A DNA stretch of 64,000 nucleotides, taken from assembly GCF_900177765.1 (NCBI RefSeq), contig NZ_FXWI01000003.1, forward strand, positions 558,001 to 622,000, given 5' to 3'. Below are positions 9,086 to 20,337 of the stretch, piece by piece. The notes beneath the pieces are model-generated. The model did no database searches and was not told the DNA's origin. It saw only the letters and a program-made list of their open reading frames with translations. This DNA comes from Agreia sp. VKM Ac-1783 (GTDB lineage Bacteria; Actinomycetota; Actinomycetes; Actinomycetales; Microbacteriaceae). The stretch's first letter is position 1. The number at the start of each line of letters is the position of its first letter. The position numbers and the translations under genes were made by a program.

Positions 9086-10096
9086 TCAGCGACGACGCGG
9101 CAGCAGCCGCACCGTGGGCAACTCGGGCGCCGGCAGCGGGGAGCCCGTATAGCCGTGGTCGCCGTGCGTGCTGGTGAAGCGCGGGCTCTGCGCATCCGGT
9201 TCGCCTTCGCCGATCGCCTCGGCCTGCCAGGCCGTGCGGTAGGCCACGATCTCCTCGTGGGTGCGCCCGACGAAGTTCCACCACATCACGATCTGCTCGC
9301 CGAAGGGCTCGCCGCCGATCAGAAGGAGCCGCGCGTCGTCGTCGCCCGTCTCGATGGTCAGGCCGGATGCGCCGGTCTCGACGAAGGCGAGCTCGGTTCG
9401 GGCGACGTGCGTGCCGTCGATGGTCACGGAGCCGGTGTCGACCAGGACCCCGTGCTCGTCGAGAGGATCGACCGGAAGCGTGACGCGGGTGTGCCGCGGA
9501 ATGTCGAGCTGTGCCGCGACGATGCGGGAGAAGGTCGTGGCCTGAGCGGTGACGCCGGCCACGGTGCCGAAGAACACGGCGATGCGGGCTCCGTCGAGGT
9601 CGGTGACGACGGCGTCGTGGCTCTCGAAGAAGGGCGCGACGTGTCTCGACGCGTCAGGGAGGGCCAGCCAGAGCTGCACGCCGTGCAGAAGAGTGGTGTT
9701 ATCGGTCGACACCTCGGAATGGCTGATGCCGCGACCGGCCGTCATCAGATGAAGCTCGGTAGGCCGGATGAAGGCGTGGCTGCCGACACTGTCGCGATGC
9801 TCGATCTCGCCGTCGAACAGCCAGCTCACGGTCTGCAGGCCCGTGTGGGGATGGGGTGGCACCACCATGCCCGCGCTCGCGCGCACGTCGGTGGGGCCGT
9901 AATGGTCGACGAAGCACCAGGCGCCGATCATGCTCCGCTCTCGACTCGGGAGGGTCCGGTGCACGGTCATGGCACGGGGGCCGCCGAGTGGCACCTCGCG
10001 GGGTGCGAGGATCGTGACGAGCTGCGGCTCCACGCCGAGCACCTCGTCGTCATCTCCGATGAGGAGCTCGTGCGGGTGCTTCTCGAGATTGCTCAC
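9086..10096 (-). CDS. Pirin family protein
   Basis: 336 aa from GTG 10096. PPHPHTGLQTVSWLFDGEIEHRDS is the pirin N-terminal cupin metal site (HxH) and ELHLMTAGRGISHSEVS supplies the third His and Glu ligands. A C-terminal pirin_C domain with GEPFGEQIVMWWNFVGRTHEEI follows. Family members are iron-binding bicupins; some act as quercetinase-like dioxygenases or redox sensors. The exact role here is unknown. Confidence 0.92.
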   Translation of the reverse strand: MSNLEKHPHELLIGDDDEVLGVEPQLVTILAPREVPLGGPRAMTVHRTLPSRERSMIGAWCFVDHYGPTDVRASAGMVVPPHPHTGLQTVSWLFDGEIEHRDSVGSHAFIRPTELHLMTAGRGISHSEVSTDNTTLLHGVQLWLALPDASRHVAPFFESHDAVVTDLDGARIAVFFGTVAGVTAQATTFSRIVAAQLDIPRHTRVTLPVDPLDEHGVLVDTGSVTIDGTHVARTELAFVETGASGLTIETGDDDARLLLIGGEPFGEQIVMWWNFVGRTHEEIVAYRTAWQAEAIGEGEPDAQSPRFTSTHGDHGYTGSPLPAPELPTVRLLPRRR

Positions 10097-10102
10097 GTGT
10101 GA

Positions 10103-10108
10103 AGCCTA
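10103..10108 (-). promoter_or_regulatory. -10 box of leaderless pirin transcript
   Basis: On the minus strand TAGGCT stands exactly 6 nt before GTG 10096, with no room for a Shine-Dalgarno. This is one of the recurrent TAnnnT-N6-start arrangements in the window. Confidence 0.6.
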
Positions 10109-10172
10109 GGCGTCCGTCGATGCAGGCGCATCGAACAGTGGCCGTCTCGAAACTCCTCTGTCAGCATGGGGC

Positions 10173-10697
10173 ATGGACTTCCTCACCAATAGCCCGGAAC
10201 TCTTCCCTCTCGTTCGGGGAGGGGGTGGCTTCCTGGTGTCGATCGGCCTCGGAATTCTCCTCGGAGCTTTCGGCCGATCGCGTCGGTTCCGCATCGTCGC
10301 TCTCATCGCCGGTGCCGCCCTCGGAATCGTCGTCATGGCGGTCGGAGGCGCCATGAAGATCATCTTCGCCGGCATCGGATACCCGGAGTGGTGGCAGTGG
10401 GCGGTGCTCGGTCTGGCCGTCGTCGTCGAGGGGTATCTCGTGAACCTCGTGGTGGAGAGAAACCCCGACCGCGACTCGCGATCCTTCTGGATGTGGATGC
10501 TGTTCGTGGTCGGCGCGCACTTTCTCGTCTTGACCGCGAGCCATGGTGTGATCTGCGGAGCCCTCGGCCTGGTGTGTATGGCGAACGCGCTGGTCGGCCT
10601 GCGCAGCACCCGGATTCCGTTCCGCATCTTCTGGGCGATCGACGGGGTGCTCAAAATGGGGGCCGGAACGACCATGATCGCCGTCAGCTACGCGTGA
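10173..10697 (+). CDS. Multi-pass membrane protein, unknown
   Basis: 174 aa with about five to six hydrophobic helices (for example 17-36, 41-66, 73-93, 112-130 and 133-152). The loop VVERNPDRDSRSFW is polar. No catalytic motif is visible and I cannot name a family with confidence. It stands alone between the divergent pirin gene and the next membrane protein gene. Confidence 0.6.
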   Translation: MDFLTNSPELFPLVRGGGGFLVSIGLGILLGAFGRSRRFRIVALIAGAALGIVVMAVGGAMKIIFAGIGYPEWWQWAVLGLAVVVEGYLVNLVVERNPDRDSRSFWMWMLFVVGAHFLVLTASHGVICGALGLVCMANALVGLRSTRIPFRIFWAIDGVLKMGAGTTMIAVSYA

Positions 10698-10814
10698 GCT
10701 CTGACCGCGACAACGTCATCGATTAGTCGAGCCATCGTCACGTCGCGCTGCTAATCTGGGGGCGCCGCCGGGGGATTCGCGCGGCATCCGGGAACGATCC
10801 TCTGGGGGGACAAC

Positions 10815-11186
10815 ATGGACTACTCGTACGAATATCAGCCCGATCCGGTCAGCACGATACTCAGCATCGTCATCGGCGTCATCGCGATCGTCGGACTCTG
10901 GGCCACGTTCGTGAAGGCGGGGCGCCCGGGATGGGCCGCCATCATTCCGATCTTCAACATCTACACCCTGGTGAAGACCGCCGGACGTCCGGGGTGGTGG
11001 ACCATCCTGTTCTTCATCCCGATCGTCAACTTCGTGATCCACATCATCGTGTCCCTCGATGTCGCCAAGCGTTTCGGCAAGAGCGGGGTCTTCGGCTTCT
11101 TCCTCCTGTTCCTGCTCGGCTTCATCGGCTATCCGATCATCGGCTTCGGCAAGGCGCAGTACTCGGGCTCGACGAACACCTACTGA
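10815..11186 (+). CDS. DUF5684 membrane protein
   Basis: 123 aa. Three or four membrane helices are seen; the repeated motif KAGRPGWAAIIPIFNIYTLVKTAGRPGWWTILFFIPIVN and the end DVAKRFGKSGVFGFFLLFLLGFIGYPIIGFG are typical of DUF5684 proteins, annotated elsewhere as signal-peptidase-like membrane proteins without catalytic residues. A probable -10 TAATCT lies at 10752-10757, and GGGGGGA before the ATG acts as Shine-Dalgarno. Confidence 0.75.
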   Translation: MDYSYEYQPDPVSTILSIVIGVIAIVGLWATFVKAGRPGWAAIIPIFNIYTLVKTAGRPGWWTILFFIPIVNFVIHIIVSLDVAKRFGKSGVFGFFLLFLLGFIGYPIIGFGKAQYSGSTNTY

Positions 11187-11192
11187 TTCGCG

Positions 11193-11235
11193 TCGGCAGG
11201 CTCACGAGACGGCGATCGTCTCCTGAGCCTGCCGA
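11193..11235. terminator. Bidirectional hairpin terminator
   Basis: Arms 11193-11210 and 11218-11235 pair over 18 bp with one mismatch around a 7-nt loop (GGCGATC). The hairpin lies between two convergent genes (DUF5684 and SDR) and can stop transcription from both sides. Confidence 0.7.
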
Positions 11236-11253
11236 GACCGGCGAGCCTCGACG

Positions 11254-12147
11254 CTATGGCGTCGGCATGCCGCCGTTCACGTGCAGCGTCTCGCCGACGA
11301 CATAGCTGGACTCGTTCGAGGCGAGGAACACATACGCCGGAGCCAGTTCGGCCGGCTGCCCCCATCGACCGAGGGGCGTCTGCTCTCCGACGCTCGGCAG
11401 CTTCTCGGTCGGCTGTCCGCCGGCCGTCTGCAGGGGAGTCCAGATGGGGCCTGGAGCGACGATGTTGACCCGGATGCCCTTCGGGGCAAGTTGCTGGGCC
11501 AGCCCCTTCGAGAAGGTGTTGATGGATGCCTTGGTGGTCGCGTAGTCCACGAGCATCTCGCTGGGCGAGTAGGCCTGGATCGACGAGGTGTTGATGATGG
11601 CAGAGCCCGGCTTCAGGTGGGGCAGTGCCGCCTTCGTGATCCAGAACATGGCGTAGACATTCGTCTTGAACGTCTCGTCGAACTGCTCGTCTGACACCTC
11701 GTCGAGCGTCTCGCGGAACTGCTGCTTTCCGGCGTTGTTCACGAGGATGTCGAGACCACCGAGCCCGTCGACCGCACGGGCGACGAGGTCACGGCAGAAG
11801 GCCGGGTCGACGATGTCGCCCGGAATGCTGATGGCCGTGCGGCCCGCCTCCTCGATGAGGGCGACGATGCGCTTCGCATCCTCCTCCTCCTCGGGCAGGT
11901 ACGAGATCGCCACGTCGGCGCCCTCTCTGGCATAGGCGATGGCGACGGCGGCTCCGATGCCGGAGTCTCCTCCGGTGACGAGTGCTTTGCGACCCGAGAG
12001 GCGGCCCGTTCCGCGGTAGGTCTTCTCGCCGTGGTCGGCCTTGTCCTCGAGCTTCGCGTCGAGGCCCGAGCCTTCCTGATACTGCGCTTCGGTGTCGATG
12101 TCGGCGTACATCTTCGTGGGGTCCTGGAGTGTGTACTGATCAGTCAT
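11254..12147 (-). CDS. SDR family oxidoreductase, stress-protein type
   Basis: 297 aa. ALVTGGDSGIGAAVAIAYAREGADVAI is the NAD(P) site (TGxxxGIG), DILVNNAGKQ the NNAG motif, and SSIQAYSPSEMLVDYATTKAS holds the catalytic Ser, Tyr and Lys. The ~45-residue N-terminal extension starting TDQYTLQDPTKMY is typical of the general stress protein 39/YhdF subgroup. Substrate unknown. It is leaderless from a TAGCCT box and is convergent with the DUF5684 gene. Confidence 0.9.
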   Translation of the reverse strand: MTDQYTLQDPTKMYADIDTEAQYQEGSGLDAKLEDKADHGEKTYRGTGRLSGRKALVTGGDSGIGAAVAIAYAREGADVAISYLPEEEEDAKRIVALIEEAGRTAISIPGDIVDPAFCRDLVARAVDGLGGLDILVNNAGKQQFRETLDEVSDEQFDETFKTNVYAMFWITKAALPHLKPGSAIINTSSIQAYSPSEMLVDYATTKASINTFSKGLAQQLAPKGIRVNIVAPGPIWTPLQTAGGQPTEKLPSVGEQTPLGRWGQPAELAPAYVFLASNESSYVVGETLHVNGGMPTP

Positions 12148-12153
12148 TACTCC

Positions 12154-12159
12154 AGGCTA
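12154..12159 (-). promoter_or_regulatory. -10 box of leaderless SDR transcript
   Basis: Minus-strand TAGCCT, exactly 6 nt before ATG 12147 (spacer GGAGTA). Confidence 0.6.
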
Positions 12160-12290
12160 GGCACCAGGGGGTGTGCGCCCGGGGGTGGTTGCGCCACACG
12201 TCCTACGCGTGTTTCACTCCGACCCACGGAGGGCGTGCGAACGTCTGCTTCACGAACCCGCGGCCGTCACGCCTAGGGCGAACAGAGCAG

Positions 12291-12308
12291 TATTCGCTCC
12301 CGGCGCTG
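12291..12308 (+). promoter_or_regulatory. Possible ClgR operator before clpC
   Basis: TATTCGCTCCCGGCGCTG fits the Corynebacterium ClgR consensus WNNWCGCYNANRGCGWWS in 15 of 18 positions, with the CGC and GCG cores intact at 12295-12297 and 12303-12305. ClgR activates clp genes in Actinobacteria. A weak -10 (TAGCAT) begins at 12311. The consensus is quoted from memory. Confidence 0.35.
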
Positions 12309-12362
12309 ATTAGCATCAGTACATCGAGCGCCATCCCTGCCCTGGTGTTCAAGGAGACAGAC

Positions 12363-14891
<2,529 letters not shown>

Positions 14892-14909
14892 GAGAGCCGC
14901 ACCCGACGC

Positions 14910-14957
14910 GAATGCCGCGTTCCGAATCCCGAACACGGGAATCGGAACGCGGCATTC
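14910..14957 (+). terminator. Long hairpin after clpC
   Basis: Arms 14910-14931 and 14936-14957 pair over 22 bp with a single mismatch around the tetraloop AACA. It begins 18 bp after the clpC stop. There is no U-tract, as is common for high-GC actinobacterial terminators. Confidence 0.75.
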
Positions 14958-14986
14958 CGTGCTTAAGACGCAACTCGGCAAGTCCC

Positions 14987-14992
14987 TACACT
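14987..14992 (+). promoter_or_regulatory. -10 box of a leaderless transcript
   Basis: TACACT, 6 nt before ATG 14999; TTAAGA at 14963-14968 (18-bp spacing) may be the -35. Confidence 0.6.
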
Positions 14993-14998
14993 GGGCGC

Positions 14999-15511
14999 AT
15001 GCCAAGCCGTGTGCAGTTGCACTACTACCCCGCTCGTCGGATTCTTCTGCGCGGGCATCCACCCGAGGTTCTCAGTGCGGTCGCGGGGGTGTTCGGCGCC
15101 CGAGGGTTCCACCCGCCCCTGGCGATCGACGAGTCGACGATCCAGTTGGAGATCGGCTCGGCGGCTCGCGAGTTCTGGCTCAGCGGCTCGGTTCTGGCGG
15201 ACGCCGCGCGGTTCCTTCTCCCCGCCCGTGCCCGTGCGCTCGTCGTGCACGGTTTCGCCGTCGCACAGGTGGTGCCGTCGGAGGCGGCCGACACCGAGCA
15301 TCCGGAGACCTGGCTCACCGTCTCGGCAGTCAGCGGTCTCGAGACCCACAGTGACGTCGTCGACGGTATCGAACACTGCCTGGCCCACTTCGCGAGCGTC
15401 GGCCTGCTTCTGGATGCGGGCGAACCGATCAGCGCTCTGGAGCTTCCCGCCGATTCGACTCTCAATCCGAAGGGATTCCGCGCGTGGAGGCGGCAGACGC
15501 GACATGGCTGA
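14999..15511 (+). CDS. Hypothetical protein
   Basis: 170 aa beginning MPSRVQLHYYPARRI. The start follows from the -10 box 6 nt upstream and from the terminator ending at 14957. No membrane segment and no familiar motif is visible; it is an alpha/beta-like soluble sequence with the C-terminal LNPKGFRAWRRQTRHG. It lies 79 bp before pnuC. I do not recognise a family. Confidence 0.6.
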   Translation: MPSRVQLHYYPARRILLRGHPPEVLSAVAGVFGARGFHPPLAIDESTIQLEIGSAAREFWLSGSVLADAARFLLPARARALVVHGFAVAQVVPSEAADTEHPETWLTVSAVSGLETHSDVVDGIEHCLAHFASVGLLLDAGEPISALELPADSTLNPKGFRAWRRQTRHG

Positions 15512-15590
15512 ACGTCGTCGACAGGGAATGGCCGGCATGCCTCCGGCGTTGTGTCGCTGTGGCCCACCGGTCTGAGAGAGAAGGCGCACC

Positions 15591-16295
15591 GTGGATGTTC
15601 TGAACTGGCTGTTCAACGCACAGCTGCACATCGGCGATCAAACGATCCTGTGGCGTGAGGTTCTCGGCAACGTGTTCGGGCTTCTCAGCGCGCTGGGCGG
15701 GATGCGTCGCAAGGTCTGGGCATGGCCGGTCGGCATCGTGGGCAACGCCCTTTTGTTCACCGTCTTCCTCGGCGCCGTCTTCGGTACCCCCAACCCGGTG
15801 AATCTGCTCGGCCAGGCCGGACGGCAGGTGATGTTCATCGTCGTCTCGATCTACGGGTGGGTGCGTTGGCAGCAGGCTAAGCACGACGGTGGGGCGGCGG
15901 TGAGTCCGCAGTGGGCCGGGTGGAAGAACAGGATCTGGCTCGTGTTGGCGCTCGTGGGCGGCACGGCGATCGTGACGCCCTTGTTCCAGCTGCTCGGATC
16001 GTACGAGCCCGTCTGGGCTGACGCGTGGATCTTCGTCGGCTCGCTGCTCGCCACGTATGGCATGGCGAAGGGGTGGGTGGAGTTCTGGCTGATCTGGGTC
16101 GCCGTCGACGTGGTCGGCGTGCCTCTTCTGGTGTCGGCCGGCTACTACGCCTCGGCGTTTATGTACGTGTTCTACGGCGCCTTCACCATCGTGGGGTTCA
16201 TCATCTGGGCCCGCATCCGTCGGCGCGAGAGCCTCACGATCGAGACACGCTTTCCCGATCCCACCGTGCGCACCGATGGCTCGAACTGGCAATAG
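15591..16295 (+). CDS. pnuC: Nicotinamide riboside/mononucleotide transporter PnuC
   Basis: 234 aa, GTG start with GAGAGAAGG upstream. Seven membrane helices are visible. EVLGNVFGLLSALGGMRRKVWAWPVGIVGNALL is the PnuC signature with the WxxW-like substrate site, and NLLGQAGRQVMFIVVSIYGWVRW and AKGWVEFWLIWVAVDVVG complete the family pattern. It imports an NAD precursor, usually nicotinamide riboside, by facilitated diffusion. Confidence 0.92.
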   Translation: MDVLNWLFNAQLHIGDQTILWREVLGNVFGLLSALGGMRRKVWAWPVGIVGNALLFTVFLGAVFGTPNPVNLLGQAGRQVMFIVVSIYGWVRWQQAKHDGGAAVSPQWAGWKNRIWLVLALVGGTAIVTPLFQLLGSYEPVWADAWIFVGSLLATYGMAKGWVEFWLIWVAVDVVGVPLLVSAGYYASAFMYVFYGAFTIVGFIIWARIRRRESLTIETRFPDPTVRTDGSNWQ

Positions 16296-16298
16296 GCT
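16293..16298 (+). promoter_or_regulatory. -10 box of leaderless argA-like transcript
   Basis: TAGGCT exactly 6 nt before ATG 16305. The box overlaps the pnuC stop codon. Confidence 0.55.
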
Positions 16299-16304
16299 GG
16301 TTCG

Positions 16305-16835
16305 ATGCCCGACGTGATGAAGCCCGCCCCCACCTTCACGGTGCGGCGCGCGCAGACGAGTGATGTGCCGTGGATCAAGGAGCTCGTGGAGCCCCTCGTT
16401 CAGCGACGAATCCTCCTGGGCAAGGAGCTCGTCGTCTTCTACGAGGCTGTGCAGGAGTTCTACATCGCCCTCGACGACGACGGCAACCGCATCGGCTGCG
16501 GCGCCTTGCACGTGTTCTGGGACGACCTCGGAGAGGTCCGCACCCTCGCCGTGGCCGACGCGTGGCTCGGCAAGGGTGTGGGCCACGCCTTGCTCGAGGC
16601 GATCGAACTCGAAGCGCGCCGTCTCGGCCTCACACGGCTTTTCTGCCTCACCTTCGAGGTCGGCTTCTTCGAGCGCAACGGATTCGTGGCCTCGCCGCTC
16701 GGTCTCGTCGATCCCGACGTCTACTCCGAGCTGGTTCGCTCACCCGACGACGGCGTCGCCGAGTTCCTCGATCTGGCCCGCGTCAAGCAGAACACGCTCG
16801 GCAATACCCGGATGCTCAAGCGCCTCACCTCGTAA
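16305..16835 (+). CDS. argA: Amino-acid N-acetyltransferase (short ArgA type)
   Basis: 176 aa GNAT protein. VRRAQTSDVPWIKELVEP, LVVFYEAVQEFYIAL and GCGALHVFWDDLGEVRTLAVADAWLGKGVGHALLEAIE (acetyl-CoA loop) match the short stand-alone glutamate acetyltransferase of Actinobacteria (Rv2747 type), as does the end VAEFLDLARVKQNTLGNTRML. It would make N-acetylglutamate, the first step of arginine synthesis. It is leaderless. Confidence 0.85.
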   Translation: MPDVMKPAPTFTVRRAQTSDVPWIKELVEPLVQRRILLGKELVVFYEAVQEFYIALDDDGNRIGCGALHVFWDDLGEVRTLAVADAWLGKGVGHALLEAIELEARRLGLTRLFCLTFEVGFFERNGFVASPLGLVDPDVYSELVRSPDDGVAEFLDLARVKQNTLGNTRMLKRLTS

Positions 16836-16857
16836 CATCCCGAACATATGCGGCGGG

Positions 16858-16863
16858 TAGCCT
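16858..16863 (+). promoter_or_regulatory. -10 box of leaderless Nudix transcript
   Basis: TAGCCT exactly 6 nt before ATG 16870. Confidence 0.6.
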
Positions 16864-16869
16864 GCTGCA

Positions 16870-17355
16870 ATGTCTCCGTATCAGGTCTGCGTCTGCTTCA
16901 TCACTCGACGAGATGAAGCCGGAGTGCGGCAGGTGCTGCTCGGGCGCAAGAAGACAGGGCTGGGGCTCGGCAATATCGTGGGCCTCGGTGGAAAGATCGA
17001 GCCAGGGGAGACCGCCCTCCAGGCGATCGTGCGCGAGATCGAAGAGGAGTCGAGTCTGGTCGTCGATCCCGCGGCGGTGAGCGAGGTGGGCTTCATCCAC
17101 TACGCCTTCCCGCACCGCGAGAACTGGAGCCAAGACTCGACGGTCTTCGTCGTCGATACGTTCTCGGGAACCCCGGTGGAATCCGACGAGGTGGTTCCCG
17201 CCTGGTACGACGTCACCGATCTGCCGCTCGATGGAATGTGGGACGACGCCAAGTATTGGCTGCCTCAGGTTCTTGCTGGAGAGAGGGTGCACGCGAGCTT
17301 CACGTTCGGCGAAGACCTGAAGACTGTCTCCCACTCGTCGTTCGACGCCCCGTGA
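16870..17355 (+). CDS. Nudix hydrolase, 8-oxo-dGTP diphosphatase-like
   Basis: 161 aa. The Nudix box is GGKIEPGETALQAIVREIEE followed by ES (residues ~39-60), with the metal-binding REIEEE. The neighbouring LLGRKKTGLGLGNIVGLGGKIE resembles MTH1-type MutT enzymes, as do DSTVFVVDTFSGTPVESDEV and PLDGMWDDAKYWLPQVLAG, with the WxDD segment that contacts 8-oxoguanine in MTH1. It probably removes oxidised dNTPs. Confidence 0.9.
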   Translation: MSPYQVCVCFITRRDEAGVRQVLLGRKKTGLGLGNIVGLGGKIEPGETALQAIVREIEEESSLVVDPAAVSEVGFIHYAFPHRENWSQDSTVFVVDTFSGTPVESDEVVPAWYDVTDLPLDGMWDDAKYWLPQVLAGERVHASFTFGEDLKTVSHSSFDAP

Positions 17356-17366
17356 CACGAAACGGG

Positions 17367-17372
17367 TATTCT
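17367..17372 (+). promoter_or_regulatory. -10 box before the GAF regulator
   Basis: TATTCT 5 nt before a GTG (17378) that opens a 17-codon frame closing immediately before the regulator's TTG at 17432. Confidence 0.4.
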
Positions 17373-17377
17373 CGACG

Positions 17378-17431
17378 GTGAGGCCGGATGCCGCGCAGCC
17401 GGGCTCTCGATTGTCGTTCGATCAGCGTTGA
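17378..17431 (+). CDS. Possible 17-aa leader peptide
   Basis: GTG at 17378, 5 nt after a TATTCT box, would start a leaderless peptide VRPDAAQPGSRLSFDQR. Its TGA (17429-17431) abuts a TTG that is in frame with the regulator gene. This may couple translation of the two. There is no coding-bias evidence, so it may be chance. Confidence 0.2.
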   Translation: MRPDAAQPGSRLSFDQR

Positions 17432-17443
17432 TTGGCACCTCTT

Positions 17444-18706
17444 ATGACGAGTCCATGGCTCGCGCAACCTCAGGTTGCGCCGACAGCTCCCCGACCTCTG
17501 GTCCGAGCCTCCTGGAATCGAGCTCTCGAGCGTCATCTCGATCCGGACTTGCTGCTCGCCTCGCTCGAGGTCGCCGAAGACGAACTCGGCGACTACCGAC
17601 TCGCGCATCCGCTCGCCTCGGTGCTGCCGGTGATCCGCCGGCTCCTCGTGCGAGACGCCGACGACGACTCGGGGATGCTCGTGGCGGTGGGGGATGCGAT
17701 GGGTCGCCTTCTGTGGGTCGACGGTGACCGCGCGTTGAGGCGCAGGGCCGAGGGCATGCTGTTCGTCGAGGGAGCGGGGTGGTCGGAGAGCCGCGTGGGA
17801 ACGTCCGCGCCGGGCACAGCACTCGAACTCGATCACGCCGTGCAGATCTCGGGAGGCGAGCACTTCAACCGCCTCGCGCACGAGTGGAGTTGCACCGCGG
17901 TGCCCGTGCACGATCCCGAGACCCGGCGCATCCTCGGCATGATCGACATCACCGGCGGTGCGCAGGCGGTCGATCCGCACACTCTTCCGCTGATGGAGGC
18001 GACGGCGGCCGCCGTGGAGTCCGAGCTGATGGTGCAGCGCCTCAGGGCGCAGCGCGACCGCATCGGGGCCGTGACGAGGCCTGCGCGGCGCCGACCGGCA
18101 TCCGGTGTCACCCGCACGGATCGGGCGGTGCTTCGTGTTCTCGGCCGCGACACGGGAGAGCTGACGAGCGGCGGTTCGACGGTCGAGCTGAGCGCTCGAC
18201 ACACAGAGCTGTTGACGCTGCTGGCATGGCACCGTCAAGGACTCACCGCGGGTCAGCTGGCCGACCTCGTCTACACCGAGGGCGAGTCGGCCGTCACTCT
18301 GCGTGCGGAGATGGTGCGGCTGCGCAAGGTGCTCGACAAGGCCCGATGCGACCTCGGGCTGGAGTCGCGGCCGTACCGGCTCACGAAGGCGCTCGAATTG
18401 GATGCGCAGCACGTGATCGCCCTGCTCGATCGCGGCGCGCACAGAGTGGCCCTCGCCACGGCCGCGGGCGCGGTGCTTCCCGGCTCGGCTGCACCGGGAA
18501 TCGAGGCGGTGCGTGACGAGGTGCGAGCGCGGTTGAGAGAGTCCGTGCTCACCGACGCATCCGTCGATGTTCTGCTTGAGTACGCCCGAACCGCCGATGC
18601 CGTCGACGACGCGGAGGTGTGGGCGGCACTCCTCAGACTGCTGCCGCCGCGGTCGCCTCGCCGGGCCGGAATCGTCGCCCATCTCGAGGCGCTGACCGCA
18701 TCCTGA
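17444..18706 (+). CDS. GAF-domain transcriptional regulator
   Basis: 420 aa from ATG 17444; TTG 17432 is an alternative start with 4 more residues. The N-terminal ~190 residues form a GAF-like sensor ([51 protein letters not shown]), as in AcoR-type activators, but the sigma54 AAA domain is absent. The C-terminal part has a winged-helix-like stretch: [28 protein letters not shown] then [10 protein letters not shown]. It lies directly before the aldehyde dehydrogenase/DUF779 genes and very likely controls them in response to a small molecule. Confidence 0.8.
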   Translation: MTSPWLAQPQVAPTAPRPLVRASWNRALERHLDPDLLLASLEVAEDELGDYRLAHPLASVLPVIRRLLVRDADDDSGMLVAVGDAMGRLLWVDGDRALRRRAEGMLFVEGAGWSESRVGTSAPGTALELDHAVQISGGEHFNRLAHEWSCTAVPVHDPETRRILGMIDITGGAQAVDPHTLPLMEATAAAVESELMVQRLRAQRDRIGAVTRPARRRPASGVTRTDRAVLRVLGRDTGELTSGGSTVELSARHTELLTLLAWHRQGLTAGQLADLVYTEGESAVTLRAEMVRLRKVLDKARCDLGLESRPYRLTKALELDAQHVIALLDRGAHRVALATAAGAVLPGSAAPGIEAVRDEVRARLRESVLTDASVDVLLEYARTADAVDDAEVWAALLRLLPPRSPRRAGIVAHLEALTAS

Positions 18707-18794
18707 GTCGCAACCGTCTGCAACGTCGCGGGGCGTAACGTCGACGGAGTCTGAACCACAGGCATCCGACAACGACGTCGAAAGGCACACACGC

Positions 18795-20318
18795 ATGACT
18801 GTCTACGCGAACCCCGGAACAGACGGGGCCGTCTTCTCTTACAAGCCGCGCTACGACCACTTCATCGGAGGCGAATACGTCGCGCCGGCCAAGGGACAGT
18901 ACTTCGAGAACCCGACCCCGGTCACCGGTCAGAACTTCACCGAGATCGCCCGCGGCACGGCCGAGGACATCGACCGGGCGGTCGACGCCGGCTGGAAGGC
19001 TTTCGACGCCTGGGGCAAGACCTCTGTCGCTGAGCGAGCGGTGATTCTCAACAAGATCGCCGACCGCATGGAGGAGAACCTCGAGTTGCTCGCCGTGGCC
19101 GAGACGTGGGAGAACGGCAAGCCCGTGAGGGAGACGCTGAACGCCGACATCCCGCTGGCCATCGATCACTTCCGGTACTTCGCTGGCGCCATCCGCGCGC
19201 AGGAGGGTGGCATCTCCGAGCTCAACAACGACACGGTCGCGTATCACTTCCATGAGCCGCTCGGTGTCGTGGGCCAGATCATCCCGTGGAACTTCCCCAT
19301 TCTGATGGCCGTGTGGAAACTGGCTCCCGCGCTCGCGGCCGGAAACTGCATCGTCCTGAAGCCGGCCGAGCAGACTCCCGCGTCGATCCACGTGTGGCTC
19401 GATCTCGTGAAGGACCTGCTGCCCGCCGGTGTGCTCAACATCGTGAACGGGTTCGGCATCGAGGCGGGCGCCCCGCTCGCGTCGCACCCGCGCATCCGCA
19501 AGATCGCGTTCACGGGCGAGACGACCACCGGCCGACTCATCATGCAGTACGCCAGCGAGAACCTGATCCCCGTGACGCTCGAACTCGGAGGCAAGAGCCC
19601 GAACGTCTTCTTCGCCGACGTGGCCGACGAGAAGGATTCGTTCTACGACTCGGCTCTCGAGGGCTTCACCTTCTTCGCGCTCAACCAGGGCGAGGTGTGC
19701 ACTTGCCCCTCGCGCGCCCTGGTGGATGCGTCGATCTACGACGGCTTCGTCGGTGACGCTCTCGAGCGGGTCAAGCTGGTCAAGCAGGGCAACCCGCTCG
19801 ATACCGACACGATGATCGGCGCGCAGGCGTCGAACGATCAGCTCGAGAAGATCCTCAGCTACATGGACATCGGCAAGCAGGAGGGCGCGAAACTCCTCAT
19901 CGGCGGCGAGCGCAGCGACCTCGGAGGCGAACTGAGCGGCGGCTACTACGTGCAGCCGACCGTGTTCGAGGGCGACAACTCGATGCGCATCTTCCAGGAG
20001 GAGATCTTCGGCCCCGTGCTGGCGCTGACCAAGTTCAACGGCTACGACGAGGCGATCGAGATCGCGAACGACACGCTCTATGGCCTGGGAGCCGGAGTGT
20101 GGAGCCGCAGCGGAACGCAGCTGTATCGCGCGGGCCGCGCCATCCAGGCCGGGCGGGTGTGGTCGAACACCTACCACCAGTACCCGGCCCACGCGGCGTT
20201 CGGCGGCTACAAGCAGTCGGGCATCGGGCGTGAGAACCACCGCATGATGCTCGATCACTACCAGCAGACCAAGAACCTGCTGGTGAGCTACGCGAACAAG
20301 GCGCAGGGATTCTTCTGA
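18795..20318 (+). CDS. Aldehyde dehydrogenase family protein
   Basis: 507 aa. [39 protein letters not shown] is the NAD site, [11 protein letters not shown] holds the general-base Glu, and [13 protein letters not shown] holds the catalytic Cys. The C-terminal [23 protein letters not shown] is typical of the ExaC/AldB acetaldehyde dehydrogenases, which are usually paired with a DUF779 protein as here. It oxidises an aldehyde, probably acetaldehyde or another short alcohol product, to the acid. Confidence 0.94.
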   Translation: MTVYANPGTDGAVFSYKPRYDHFIGGEYVAPAKGQYFENPTPVTGQNFTEIARGTAEDIDRAVDAGWKAFDAWGKTSVAERAVILNKIADRMEENLELLAVAETWENGKPVRETLNADIPLAIDHFRYFAGAIRAQEGGISELNNDTVAYHFHEPLGVVGQIIPWNFPILMAVWKLAPALAAGNCIVLKPAEQTPASIHVWLDLVKDLLPAGVLNIVNGFGIEAGAPLASHPRIRKIAFTGETTTGRLIMQYASENLIPVTLELGGKSPNVFFADVADEKDSFYDSALEGFTFFALNQGEVCTCPSRALVDASIYDGFVGDALERVKLVKQGNPLDTDTMIGAQASNDQLEKILSYMDIGKQEGAKLLIGGERSDLGGELSGGYYVQPTVFEGDNSMRIFQEEIFGPVLALTKFNGYDEAIEIANDTLYGLGAGVWSRSGTQLYRAGRAIQAGRVWSNTYHQYPAHAAFGGYKQSGIGRENHRMMLDHYQQTKNLLVSYANKAQGFF

Positions 20319-20337
20319 TGCCTCGTTCGATGCGCTC

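Noticed and set aside
15504-15575. 23-codon frame before pnuC
   Set aside because: It overlaps the end of the preceding gene, has no ribosome-binding site, and shows no features beyond chance.
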